Part shown: one piece after another, positions 10,862-21,915 of the stretch
Position numbering within the stretch: position 1 is the first letter of the stretch
Layout of the letters: every line of letters starts with the position of its first letter
Assembly (NCBI GenBank): GCA_022496185.1
Contig: WTXG01000166.1
Coordinates: forward strand, 1 to 64,000
Length of the DNA stretch: 64,000 nucleotides
DNA from: Multifurca ochricompacta
Taxonomy: Eukaryota; Basidiomycota; Agaricomycetes; Russulales; Russulaceae
Direction: 5' to 3'
Made by a program: the position numbers and the translations under genes
The notes under the pieces: model-generated
Database searches by the model: none
What the model was told of the DNA's origin: nothing
The model's input: only the letters and a program-made list of their open reading frames with translations

Positions 10862-11319
10862 CTGATGCCTGAAGCATCACTGAACATCTTCTGTGTTCAA
10901 CACTCCATAGTCCAGTTTTGGTACTTCAAAGCAAGGGCTAAGTGCTTCTTGCAATGTACTGCAGAGAGTAGTGGCCTTTTCTTCTTTGTTACAGCCTTGA
11001 ATGAATGTTGTTTAAGAACCCAGTGCACAGTTTGTGAAGAGACATGGTTGGGGATGATGGAATTGATGTGCTTTGTGGCCTGGACAGCATTGGCAACCTT
11101 TCCTGTGGTGATTTATATGATGATAGCATGTTCAGAGGTAGCAGAGAGCTTGGAAGGATGACCAAAATGAGGTGACTGATGGTTGGTAAGGAGAGTTCTG
11201 AGTGTCCTAGAGACTGTGGACTGGCTGAGGCTGAGTCTGGAGGCAATAGTGTGAGTGGAATGACCTTCAGAGGCCAGAGAGAGCATGTTTTCTTTCTGAG
11301 CAGAGGATGTGGGGTGCAT
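10862..11319 (-). pseudogene. Tc1/mariner transposase fragment
   Basis: The minus-strand frame from 11319 reads an N-terminal helix-turn-helix typical of Tc1-like transposases (TIASRLSLSQSTVSRTLRTL, then GHPSKLS). After a TAA it continues with the second HTH region (SQTVHWVLKQHSFKA) and reaches the FSDAS segment, where the first catalytic Asp of the DDE domain normally sits. A TGA interrupts it just before that segment. It then stops, and the rest of the DDE domain is missing. This is a truncated, non-functional remnant. Confidence 0.75.
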
Positions 11320-11470
11320 TGGGAAATTAAAATATTCTGGGAATGTAAACCATGGTTAAATAGCTCTATTCCAGGTCCCATCAATATCAAGATAACTATG
11401 GTAACCATATATTAAGGATTGGTTGCTGTACATTTGGTGGAGCATCACATTCTGATATTTCTGATACCCA

Positions 11471-11675
11471 CTCACAAAACTGAGTCAATGAGTCCCCAAT
11501 TTGAAATGGGCATAGCTCCACAAGTTTTGATCAGAATTACATAATTATTGTTGCATTACATAGCCCTTATCTTGTACCTTTTATGGTCTACCAAGACTTT
11601 GTTTATATTTGTTTTGGCTGATGTGATATTCAACAGACAGTGCAAAAGTGCAAAACATTGACTCAGTTTTGTGAG
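11471..11675. repeat. 20-bp perfect inverted repeat, 205-bp span
   Basis: CTCACAAAACTGAGTCAATG (11471-11490) is repeated exactly in inverted form at 11656-11675. It sits on the 5' side of the Tc1-like transposase remnant. It may be a pair of terminal or subterminal repeats of that element, or a small MITE. Confidence 0.65.
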
Positions 11676-11689
11676 GCACTGTATGACTC

Positions 11690-12134
11690 ATACTTTACAT
11701 CAGGACTCTTATGTATTTTCCCACCAGAATCATGACTATACCAGATACGTCTATGTATATTCTCACCTGGCCCACCTCTGCTCCATTTCCTCTTGTAGTG
11801 GTATTGCAACTTCATTGATATGCCAAGTACCTTACTCCAATTCAGACTCCAATCCCTGTTACATATATAAGGCCTGCTTAGATAGCCCTGTATGCCTCAG
11901 ACTTGACTTCTTAATCAACTTGGTGCATTACTTTCTGGGTGATCTCTAAGACCTGACCTCTGAATCATCTCAGTGCTTCTGGCACTTTTCTGCTCACCAG
12001 TACTAGGGGATTAGCTCCTTGGTATTGACTTGTCACTCAACTCCATGCACTAGTAACACAGTGTACAAAGACTTTGTAGTTTTGCTACACAACCTCATCA
12101 CATGTCGTGCTGAACACCCACACCTGGTGTTACA
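11690..12134 (+). mobile_element. Old LTR remnant of the chromovirus family
   Basis: TATATAAG at 11864-11871 is followed 35 bases later by AGACTTGACTT (11899-11909), a C-to-T variant of the self-priming 11-mer. The 3' end (CACACCTGGTGTTACA, ending 12134) resembles the end of the chromovirus LTR. The 5' boundary and TSD could not be identified, so the start is approximate. Confidence 0.55.
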
Positions 12135-12215
12135 ACCATTATATCATTCTAGGGGAATGAGGTCTTGTCCATCCATGGTAAAGTAGCCAGTCCAAGGAGC
12201 ATTATTGGTTATAGA

Positions 12216-12616
12216 TAGTGATGTTCTGGCCTGGCTTGGCCCAAAAGCCACAGCTTTTGACAGAGAAAATTTTATGACATATAACTAGTAGTTATAGTTC
12301 AGCTAATCCAAATCTGACTTGGTGTGTTATGTATTGCAAAGCTATATCGAAGAAAAAGTTTGAAATGCTGTGATAAACATGATCACATGACCCAAATCAA
12401 CCACTTTGTGATAAGATTTCTACTGATTTTGATGATTGCTAATGCATTTGTATGTGCTGTTGAAAGCCGCAGCCTGAGCCAGCAGCTTTGGCTTTTAGTT
12501 TCTCTGAGCCAGGCCAAAGCCCTTGCTGGGCCATCACAACGGCCTGGCTTGGCCCGGCCCAAACAGGCCCGGCTTGGCCCGGCTTCCAGCTTTGAGCCGG
12601 GCCAGGCACATCACTA
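12216..12616. mobile_element. Non-autonomous hAT-like element (MITE)
   Basis: The 401-bp element has TAGTGATGT...ACATCACTA termini (9-bp perfect, then imperfect GC-rich inverted repeats). It is flanked by a perfect 8-bp duplication GTTATAGA (12208-12215 and 12617-12624). An 8-bp TSD and TA(G)NG ends are hallmarks of the hAT superfamily. The interior has no transposase and is rich in GGCCTGGCTTGGCCC-like motifs. Confidence 0.85.
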
Positions 12617-12624
12617 GTTATAGA

Positions 12625-13745
12625 AGAGACATCAAGCCACTGTATGTTGGGTCTTTCATTTCTAGTGATTGTCAAGGGTTTTCATACCCATGCAGGTAAG
12701 TGCCATGGGTTTTGCTGGGTACAGGTATGGGTATACAGCTCCCAACCTGTGGAAACCCATACCCATGCAGCAGGTTTGGCAGGTATAGGCACCAATTATC
12801 CATTGACAAGATCAGTAGAATTTCCAAGATAAAACACATCTGCAGCCACAAAAATACAAGATCTCATCTGATGTATGATACAGGGTGGCTTTAAATATGT
12901 TCTAGTGTTATCCTACAAAATATCAAAGCAGATTAACAGTGCAATGTAAAATAAAACTGTTATCAGTGATCTACATTCTTGAAAATCATGATGCATCTGT
13001 TTTATTAACATGCAACCAATTCTGCCAGTCTGGCACTATCTAAAATACTCTCTAGACTACTTTAGACTATTCTATAATCTAATTATCAAATTACTTTATT
13101 GAAACAAGGCCACATGTATCTACAAGCTGCATGGGGCAGCAACTACATTGCATTGCATGGTGGTCTGACCTCCTTCCTATTAAGGAAGGTTGACTTAAAT
13201 GCGCCAGGACAGTCATGCTTGTATGAAATGAAATTAGAATAATAAGATAATAATGTAAATAAAAGATCCTTTTAATCTTCTGAACATAAAACAACAATTT
13301 TTGAGGAATCTTGAGTAGCCATAAATGAATGCATTGTGTCCAAGTGCTTATCTCCTTAACCGGGATGGCCCAGGCCATTTATCCGAAATGTGCAGAAATG
13401 CAAAGATCAGTTGCACTCATATAAAATTGAAACCAGAATAATAAAATAAAAATGGAATAATAAATTATCTTAATCTTATGAACATAAAATAGGAATCTTT
13501 GAGGGATCTTGAGTAGCCATAAATGAACACATTATGTCTGAGTGCATATCTCCTTGACCAGGATGGCCTGGGCTGATTGTCCGAAATGCATGATGCAAGT
13601 AAAGAACTTGCACACATTTCATTTTATGGGTAACCCAGGTATCAAAACAATTATCCAGGGGTTACCCCTGCCAATTGCTATGTGTTCATCAAATTTTTTT
13701 GCATTCTGTGTGGTTATCTGACAGGCTTTTCATCAATGTTCTATA
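12625..13745. repeat. Dispersed repeat with two tandem copies
   Basis: Two diverged copies of a ~200-bp unit lie at about 13216-13400 and 13410-13690. Shared blocks include GAACATAAAA, GATCTTGAGTAGCCATAAATGA and GATGGCC...GG. A third copy lies at about 21490-21760, beyond the second Gypsy element. The leading part (12660-12790) has inverted ACCCATACCCATGCAG-type motifs. No gene is visible. Confidence 0.6.
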
Positions 13746-13750
13746 ACATC

Positions 13751-14400
13751 TGTACGGACGTGGTCCGCAGTGAGTAAGAGGCAAAGCGCGTTTCCCGAGA
13801 GGAGAGAGAGAGACAGAGAAGAGAGGAGGAAGGAAGAAACCCAGGATAACTTTGATGTCGAAGGAGAGATGTCGTTGTACTTTTTGAACTTGCAAATACG
13901 TACTTGCTGGTTCCGTTTGACCTTGCGCTGGACGATGTTGAGGTTCTTTAGCACACAAGAAGAGAAAAGAGAGAGAGAGAGAGATTCCTAGGTTGCTTGT
14001 TCACTGGCTGGTCTACTACAAGCATTGTATGTACCTTTATATACTTGTGGAGAGACCTAGCTGAAGGAAAGTTTTAGAAAATAAACAGAGGTGAAGCCAT
14101 GTGGGGTGAACGAAAGTGGAATAAGTAAAAGGGAGTAAGGGAGAAACCGGGTAGCCGGGTGTACGGAAAAGAATAGGCAGGTGGCCCGGAACGCGCACAA
14201 TCCCTGTAATATGCTAAGTAAAATTACTTGTACCATAGATCAATCACGCTTTGCACCAGTGTCAGAGTCTGTCCGAAACTAAAGTCAGGCAAATGTTAGA
14301 AATTATTGACAGTATAGTATGGAAGAATGAGAGCAAACGGGTCCTGCCAGAAGTGGTGATGACCGGAGGTTTCGCGTCCAACGCCCGAGCCATCCTTACA
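13751..14400 (-). repeat. 3' LTR of the second Gypsy element
   Basis: This 650-bp LTR contains GA-rich tracts and a TATATAAAG box (plus 14035-14043). The Pol frame runs about 140 bases into it. Confidence 0.95.
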
Positions 14401-17400
14401 TCTCCCGGGGGTTCAAATTTTGACCGTCCCCGGTCAAGCTTCTTTATCATCGAAAGTGGAGTCTTCTTCGAATGCTGCAGGTCCTCTGGGCTGAGGAGGT
14501 CATCAAGTGGAATGTTAGAGTGCGACCGAGAATGATATGGAACAAGACGAAAGGCAGTGTAGCGAAGTCTTGAAATAGCACCATCAAGTTCTGCTAGACA
14601 AAGGCTCCGTTGTGAGACACATGAACCACGACCATCGGCCCAAAGTAACGAGGCTTGTGTTTGTGCAAAAAATCGTTTGCGCCCGCTGAGTTTCGAACCA
14701 AGACCAAATCTCCTGGACTAAAGGAGACGGTCTTGATGGTGTGAGCGTGCTGGCACTCGAACTCTCTAGCAGACGCGAAATGACTTTTAAGGATGTTGGT
14801 TCGTATACTGGCGAGGTCTTCTTCTCAGGACTGGAGCTGTCGTGTGCGGATTGAGATAAGGTCGGAAGTTCCATGGGGTGAGTGAGATCGGGGACGAGGA
14901 AGGTTGTGAGGATGATATCGAAAGGGAGAAGGGGCTCCACTCCATGAGCCATATAAAACGGGGAGAATCCGGTGGATTTGCGGATAGTTGCTCTGTCTGC
15001 CCAGAAAACGTGCGGCGCCACTATTGGCCACTTGGAGATGTCGCCTTTGCATGTTTTGACGATTGACTCCCGGATAGTGCGATGTTGTCGTTCGACGATA
15101 CCGTTGGTGCAAGAGTTGTAAGCCGAAATTCTGATGTGCTTGATACCAAACTTGCTAGCCAGCCAGTCTAATGCCGCAACAAAAGGTGTGCCATTGTCGG
15201 TAACGATTTCTTCAACAGCGCCCCATCGGCACAGGATGTCTTCGAATATGAAACTGCCAAGGGTGCGACCTGTCTCGGTCCGGAGAGCGCGCCATTCCGG
15301 CCAAGCGGTGAGTGAGCAACGAGCCTGAACAATGTAATGGAATCCGCCGGCGGAAGGCATATGCATGGTGTCGATGTACGCCTTTCGGAAGAGTGGAGCT
15401 GGAGGCGCGACGGTGGGAGGGATTCGGACTTTAGTTTCTTGACGGAGCTGGCAGTCATGACATGTCTTGATGAACCATTTGACATCGGTATCGAGAGAGG
15501 GCCACCAGAAGCGGTCAGTGAGGAATCGTCTTGTTGAATAAATACCCTTGTGTCCTAAGTCGTCATGTGCTGCATGAACAATTGAGAGGCGTTGTGAAGG
15601 GGGAATGTAGAGTTGATGGCGTCCAAGACTATTGTGTCGCCAGAGTCATCCGTCGAGCAGAAAGAACTTGCATGTCTTCTTCAAAAGCTTCTTGGAATTA
15701 CGATTATCGAGTCCATCTGGTAGCTTGAAGGTTGCCAAGTATTGTTGAATCCGAAGCATATCGGCGTCAGCATCTAGGGTTTGAACAGAAGTAGGAATGT
15801 CGGGAGATGGAATGGGAGAGCGTGCGCTTGCATTGAGTACCAAGGTTGGGGGATTGCCTAGACAAGTCTGCAGTCTATTAGCCCAAGTGGTCGTCCAGAT
15901 ACCAAGACAGAGTGTGTTGTCGATCCAATCTTCAGGGTCTTCTTCTTCTACGTCTTCTCCTTCTGCCGGTTCGCGTCTTGATAAGCCATCGGGACCGCGG
16001 TGTTTCTGAGCCGGGACATGGACTAATTTGAAGTTGAAGAGGAGGATGGCGGTGATCCACCTGTTGATGGCGGCATTGGGTTGAATGTCGGGGTTGGCAA
16101 TCATACCTTTGATGAATTGAGCATCCATTTCTACTACCAGATTTCGAATGCCGACGAGATAAAGGCGAAGGGCGCGAAGGGTTCAGAAAAGCCCATATAG
16201 TTCGAGCTTCGCTTGAGAGTACCGAGATTCCCGTTCGTTCCATGAAATAGAGCCAAACTGAGCAGGGCGACGCTTGCCGTCAGTACAGTCCTGAGAGAGA
16301 ATCCAGCCTACACCACACCAAGATGAGTCAATAGCAAGGTAAACATTGTGATCAGAAGAGTAATCAATAGAGATGAGGGCCGGGGAATGGATGATTGCGT
16401 CCTTGAGAGTTTGCATGGCTTGAGCATGTTGTTTGTCCCATGAAAAAGTTTGTCCTTTGTGCGTAAGGTCAACTAGGGGTCTTGCAATGGAGGAGTAGTT
16501 CTTGATCCAGACTCGCATGTAACCGGCGATACCTAAGAAGGCACGAACATCAGTGGTGCATTTGCATGGTGGCCAATCGTGGATCTTGGCAATTTTGGAG
16601 TCATCTGGAACACGGCCTTCATAAGTGCATTTGTGACCTAAGATGACAACTTCCGGAACAGCAATAAAAAGCTTTTGAGCCGAAACAGTTGAGCCTGCGT
16701 GGCGAAGGCGATGAAGGATGTGGTGCACGTCATTGAGGTGTTCCCAAATGAACCTTCGTATCCCGTCATTTCCAGGCATCGTCTCGTAGTTGTTGTCGAG
16801 GGTTTCATAACGGGTGGGCGGTCCTTTGATGCTGCAATCATCCATGAAGGGCCAGGCAACGTTGGGAATTTCGGGCTCGAGGAGGAATTTGACATCTTCG
16901 TGGAATATGGCGATCGCATTGGTCCAGCCCTGAGGAAGACAAGTAAGACGGATGGCGCCGATTGGTGACTGGATGGTGGTGAGGTCGCGCGAAGAGACGT
17001 CCAATGTTCAGTGATCGTAGCCAACAAAGAGATCAAGCATGGTATAGCAAGACCTTCCAGCCATAGCTTCTATCAACTGGTCAGCTAGAGGTGGAACTCC
17101 CGAGTTGCGAATAGTGACTGCGTTGAGGGGTTGAAGGTCATGTACTAGCCAAAGGGCCCCGCTTTTCTTTTTGACGCAAAACCATCTGGATCTGTATGAC
17201 GCGTCAGAATGTTCGTAAACTCCAGCTGCGAATTTGTCTTTGAATATCTGGATGACTTCTTCAATGATGCCGGAAGGAATAGGGATGTTGCGGTGCACCC
17301 AAGGAATGTGCTCGATAACAGGGATCTTAACTGGAGTAAAGTAGTCTTCGCGAAATCTCCCTTTTTCGTCCTCGGTCCAGGCTAGCCCGAGTTCATTGAT

Positions 17401-20400
17401 TTTGAGGATGTGTTGCAATAGTTTCAGCTCTTCCGGCCAAAGGAACTGGTAGCAATTGAGTTCTAAAGAGTCAAGACGTTCTTGTGTCAGGCAGATGCCG
17501 GAGGTGAATTTCGGAGGTTGTATCAGAAGGGAAGGAAGGGAGAGTAATGGATTGGAAGGAACGCGGCGAATGGTGTGGAAGTCTTCAGGCAAGGATGTGG
17601 GAACCGGTCGGACCTTCTTCGCAACTTTCTTGTAGGCTAGTGTTGAAACTGTGGGGCCGGAATCGTCAGGGGTGAAAGTAGCGATGTGATGGAGATGGAG
17701 AGCTTCGATGCGGGGAGGGGAAGCCTGAACAGCCAGAGCGAGTGTCCTGGAGAAGCCATCCTGGGCCTTGCGTGCACGAGAAATGATGGTTTCAACTCTT
17801 TTTGGATTGTAGGGGTCATGAATGCGGATTTCTACGCATCCGTCTGGATGATCTTCAAGGCGGCACAGAAGGAGGTGGTGGAAGGGTCGGCCAAGCAGGA
17901 GGCGAAAAGGGGCATGTTCCACTACGTGCGCATGAATTTTGAAGGAAACATTACCGATCCACATAGCCAAGTTTTCAGCACAGCCTAAGGTTTTGCTCAG
18001 ACTTCCATTTGCGCCTTCCATATTGAGCCAATTGTGTGTGTTGATGTGTACGCCTGCTTCCTGAGCCAAGTCCTTCCGTATAACAACTATTTGTGATCCT
18101 TGGTCCAATATGCCAGCTTCTGGAGCAGTGCCATTGACTAAGACGTCCACTTCTCTAAGGGGCAGTGAGAATTCGGGTGTGCGGCGTGTGGTGAGTTCTG
18201 GAATCGGGACTGATACTTCCTGTGCTGAGTCCAGGGTTTCTTCTATCCAGTTAGTCTCAACGCGTCGAGTACGAAGCTTCTCAACCATTTCTTTTCGAAT
18301 GACAGCGCTAGCAGCAAGGATGTGGGCCGGTGTTGTGAGGGCAAGCTTCCCTGTCATAAGCCAAGCAAAGAGTTCTTCTACTAGTTGCTGATCCTCCAGG
18401 GAAGACTGATATCGGTATTGAGGGGCGGTTTGTGGGACTATAGGACCGGCATATGGGGCGGCACTAGGGTTTATACCTGTGTTAGCTGGAGTCACGGAAG
18501 CAGTGGAGAACGGCTGGTCAGGAGTCATGATTTTTGGTGGGGCTAGTGTGATTGGTTTTTCTAACTTTGTCGTGGCTGCTGGGGTTAGTTCTTGCATCTT
18601 TGAGGCCTTGGCTTGTCTCTTCTTCCTTTCAGTGGCAAATACTTGAAAAATATCCATACCATCTTCGTCACTGTCGTCTTCTGACTCCAAAGGGCTATGG
18701 TCAGGTTCTGTGACTTCCTCAATATGAGCTGCTGTCGTGGGTTGAATTCTGAAGGTCTGGATGACCAGTGTTTGGTGAGGGGGAGTGTCGCGTGAAAAGG
18801 CTGTGGTGGAGGGGTTGCTATGGTTGGCTAGCCACTCGTCTATGCTGGCCTGCAGTCCTTGATTCACGCCATTCATCGGGATTGGTTGTCCGTTGGGCAA
18901 GCTGATGCGATTGTTGACTATTGAAGCTCGACCAGAATCGATATATTCTTCGGCAGTTTTGCACTGCCTAATGCGATGTCCAGTCTTGGCGCAGAATGCA
19001 CATCCTTCTGTGGGATCAGCACGGCGACGGAAGAATATGGCCTTTGCAGCACTTAGATTGGGAGGGATGGTAGGAGGAGCCGACTGAACAGGTGGTGGCT
19101 GATGGTATGAAGGAGTCGTCACAGGTGCTTGATGATATGAAGGGGTCGCCACAGGTGCTTGATAAAACATGGATTGGTGACCGAAGTTGGGCTTAGGGAG
19201 TGACTGGACGAGGGCAGGGTATCGGTGCTGGAATCGTAAGTACAGCCCGGCGTAGGCTGGATCGCTAGGGGATAGGGCATGGATCTTCTTTGAGAGCTCT
19301 TCAATCTCCTGGTCCTCCTGGTTGCGCGAAGGCTGGTGGTGATCCTCCTGATTTGAACGTTCTGCAGCGGCGCGGTAGACTTCCTGTCGTGGCCTGTTGT
19401 CTCGGGATCTATGATTGGAGGGGATGCGGTCTCGGTCATTCATCCTCAAGTCTCGTGCTTCTTGGCCAAACCACTGCTGGAGAACTGGATCAGATTTGAT
19501 GTTGTCTTCAGGAGGAGTAGTGTCCCATTCATCTTCAGAGCTGAATGCGTTGAATTGTCCACTCACGAATTCGGCGCAGGCTACTTCAAGCACATCTTCA
19601 TAGTTGAAGGGCTCTCCTTTGGGGTGTTGGGGGTGGTCACTAATGAGTCGGTGATACAAACATCGTCGGTTGTCTGGATGAAATCCCTTCCAGAAGGCGT
19701 TGTCGCGTTCTTCATCAGTGAGGCGGCGTGAGCTGATCAGCGGTTGAGCAAACAGTAGGAACCTTTTGTAATATGTTCTGACATCGCCTTCATCAGCCAT
19801 TCACTTTCTAGAAGATAATTTGACTAAGTCCCGAAGACGTTGTTTGGAGTACCGATTTTTAAGGGATGCTTCAGTGTAGACCTTCTCAAGAGACTTTCTG
19901 AAAATAACCCAGTCCTTGACACTGTAGCCGTCTAAGAACTGCCAGAGGTCACCTTGCTCAGGTGGGACATATCTGAGGACTTGTTCTACCATTTGCTGAT
20001 TTGTGAGTCCCGCCGCGCTAGCCAGGTTTTCGTACTCTCTGAGGAAGTTCTCGATGTGGTCACCCGGTTGGTCGCCAAAGAAGGGTGCCTTGTTAGATCG
20101 AGGGGGTGGCATTCCTGCAAGACCGAGGACAGCAATTTTCGATGACATGGTTTGTGCAAGGGGCAGTGCTGTAGTGTTCTGATTGAAAGGGACTGGGGGC
20201 TGTACTGGAAGCGAAGATCGTCGTTTGAATAAGGGTGATGGCGGTGAGGATGGTTCGAATCCTGACGGGGTAGTGGGTGAATCGAGGAAGGAGGCTGGCC
20301 TTAGCTTGAATGCCGTAGTGTCGGATGGGAGGGGGAATGTCGAGGTGGCTGGAAGCGTTTCTTGGAACGATGGGCTAGGGATCCTAGAAGCTAGTGCAGA

Positions 20401-20748
20401 AGCGACTGCGGAGGTGGGGACTGTAGATGGAGTGGGACTAGAGGAGATCGGCGAAGAAAGCTGATTGATTGCATTGGAGACTAAGGCGGAGAAAGGAACA
20501 GAATAGCTAGGGGCTATGCTCGCTTCTGAAGTGGCTTGAAGGATGGAGGGCAGTGAAACTAGATCGGGGCGAGCTGTGTTATCAGATGATGTCGATTGTG
20601 CAGGAGATGGGGGTCTAGATTGTTCTGACGAGACTGCCGAAGCTCTAGAAGATGTCAAAGCTTTTCTAGTAACTCTTGTTGATGGTATTCTGGGCGGTAT
20701 GATGTTTTGTCGGTGCATAGACAAGTCGCAGGTGCGACTCAAGAGCAA
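14262..20748 (-). pseudogene. Single-frame Gag-Pol polyprotein, broken
   Basis: The frame starts at ATG 20748, just after the primer site. A Ser/Pro-rich Gag segment of 315 codons is followed after a TGA (19801-19803) by a 930-codon segment. This holds a CX2CX4HX4C knuckle (CAFCAKTGHRIRQC), a protease-like LDQGSQ motif and the RT N-terminus. Further TGA codons at 17008, 16183, 15646 and 14825 separate the RT active site (FMDDCS), RNase H (AIDSSWCGVGW), the integrase zinc region (HDCQ) and the DDE core (IDTMHM, VTDNGTPF, NGIVERQ). Single-base frameshifts near 14870 and 14605 disturb the integrase C-terminus. There is no chromodomain. The last frame ends inside the LTR at 14262. Confidence 0.9.
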
Positions 20749-20783
20749 AGAGGAGGGGTGGTCAAGGGGAAACTAAGAACTCT

Positions 20784-20801
20784 GCCTCACTGGGGCAGCC
20801 A
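20784..20801 (-). promoter_or_regulatory. tRNA-type primer binding site
   Basis: Three bases after the 5' LTR the minus strand reads TGGCTGCCCCAGTGAGGC. It starts with TGG, as required to pair with a tRNA CCA end. I could not assign the tRNA. This contrasts with the self-complementary site of the chromovirus. Confidence 0.6.
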
Positions 20802-20804
20802 ATT

Positions 20805-21456
20805 TGTACGGACGTGGTCCGCGGTGAGTAAGAGGCAAAGTGCGTTTCCCGAGAGGAGAGAGAGAGACAGAGAAGAGAGGAGGAAGGAAGAAACCCAGGA
20901 TAACTTTGATGTCGAAGGAGAGATGTCGTTGTACTTTTTGAACTTGCAAATACGTACTTGCTGGTTCCGTTTGACCTTGCGCTGGACGATGTTGAGGTTC
21001 TTTAGCACACAAGAAGAGAAAAGAGAGAGAGAGAGAGATTCCTAGGTTGCTTGTTCACTGGCTGGTCTACTACAAGCATTGTATGTACCTTTATATACTT
21101 GTGGAGAGACCTAGCTGAAGGAAAGTTTTAGAAAATAAACAGAGGTGAAGCCATGTGGGGTGAACGAAAGTGGAATAAGTAAAAGGGAGTAAGGGAGAAA
21201 CCGGGTAGCCGGGTGTATGGAAAAGAATAGGCAGGCGGCCCGGAACGCGCACAATCCCTGTAATATGCTAAGTAAAATTACTTGTACCATAGATCAATCA
21301 CGCTTTGCACCGGTGTCAGAGTCTGTCCGAAACTAAAGTCAGGCAAATGTTAGAAAATTTATTGACAGTATAGTATGGAAGAATGAGAGCAAACGGGTCC
21401 TGCCAGAAGTGGTGATGACCGGAGGTTTCGCGTCCAACGCCCGAGCCATCCTTACA
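20805..21456 (-). repeat. 5' LTR of the second Gypsy element
   Basis: This 652-bp LTR is nearly identical to 13751-14400. A TATATAAAG promoter box lies at about 21089-21097 on the minus strand. Confidence 0.95.
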
Positions 21457-21489
21457 ACATCCTATCTAATCATCTCTGTATACTGGATT

Positions 21490-21760
21490 TTAGTTGTGCT
21501 TGTATAAAATTGAAAGCAAAATAATAAAATAAAAATGGAATAATGAATTATCTTAATCTTCTGAACATAAAACAAGAGCCATTGAGGGATCTTAAGCAGC
21601 CACAAATGAACACGTTGTGTATCTTCTTGGTCCAGGAAGGCCTGGGCCAGTTATCCGAAATGTGTGATGCAAGTAAAGAACTTGCATGCATTTTCACAGG
21701 TATGGGTACCAACAAGTATACCCCAGGGTTACCCCTGCCAATCACTATTCATTTTGAGGA
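21490..21760. repeat. Third copy of the dispersed ~200-bp repeat
   Basis: It shares blocks with 13410-13690, including AATAATAAAATAAAAATGGAA, GGGATCTT, GTGATGCAAGTAAAGAACTTGCA-type sequence and GGGTTACCCCTGCCAAT. The second Gypsy element lies between the copies. Confidence 0.6.
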
Positions 21761-21839
21761 ATTGTTGACACAGTCAGGTGTCACATGATGCAACTCTGCA
21801 TGACCTCATATAGGAGGTTGTGTACCACTATGAACTTGA

Positions 21840-21915
21840 GGCTGTGTAGCTCAGTGGTTTAGAGCACTGGACCTGGCTTGTCCAGAGGTCTTGGGTTCAA
21901 TTCCCAATGTGGCCA
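21840..21915 (+). ncRNA. tRNA-like sequence, probable SINE head
   Basis: The 76-nt sequence has an A-box-like TAGCTCAGTGG and a B-box-like GGGTTCAATTCCC. A TGGAC/GTCCA anticodon stem closes a 7-base loop CTGGCTT, giving anticodon GGC. The acceptor stem pairs mostly through G-T pairs, the base after the anticodon is T rather than a purine, and GGC is not the usual eukaryotic Ala anticodon. A tRNA-derived SINE head or a decayed tRNA is therefore more likely than a working tRNA. Confidence 0.55.

Larger units (their letters stand above)
13751..21456 (-). mobile_element. Complete Ty3/Gypsy element, tRNA-primed, inactivated
   Basis: The 7,706-bp element has LTRs at 13751-14400 (650 bp) and 20805-21456 (652 bp), both TGTACGG...CCTTACA. 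It is flanked by a perfect 5-bp TSD ACATC (13746-13750 and 21457-21461). Gag and Pol share one frame on the minus strand, with domain order Gag-zinc knuckle-PR-RT-RH-IN and no chromodomain. The LTRs differ by about five transitions, all at CpG, plus one 2-bp indel, so the insertion is much younger than the chromovirus. Five TGA stops and two frameshifts still disable it. Confidence 0.95.

Noticed and set aside
13216..13690. Paired repeats as LTRs of another element
   Set aside because: The copies lack TG...CA ends and target duplications and enclose no coding region.
13770..13991. Highly charged 73-codon ORF inside the LTR
   Set aside because: It arises from GA-rich LTR sequence and occurs identically in both LTRs.
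2263..20748. TGA recoded as a sense codon in the retroelements
   Set aside because: Host genes use TGA as a normal stop (hydrophobin, G-alpha), and CGA decay by CpG deamination explains the stops.
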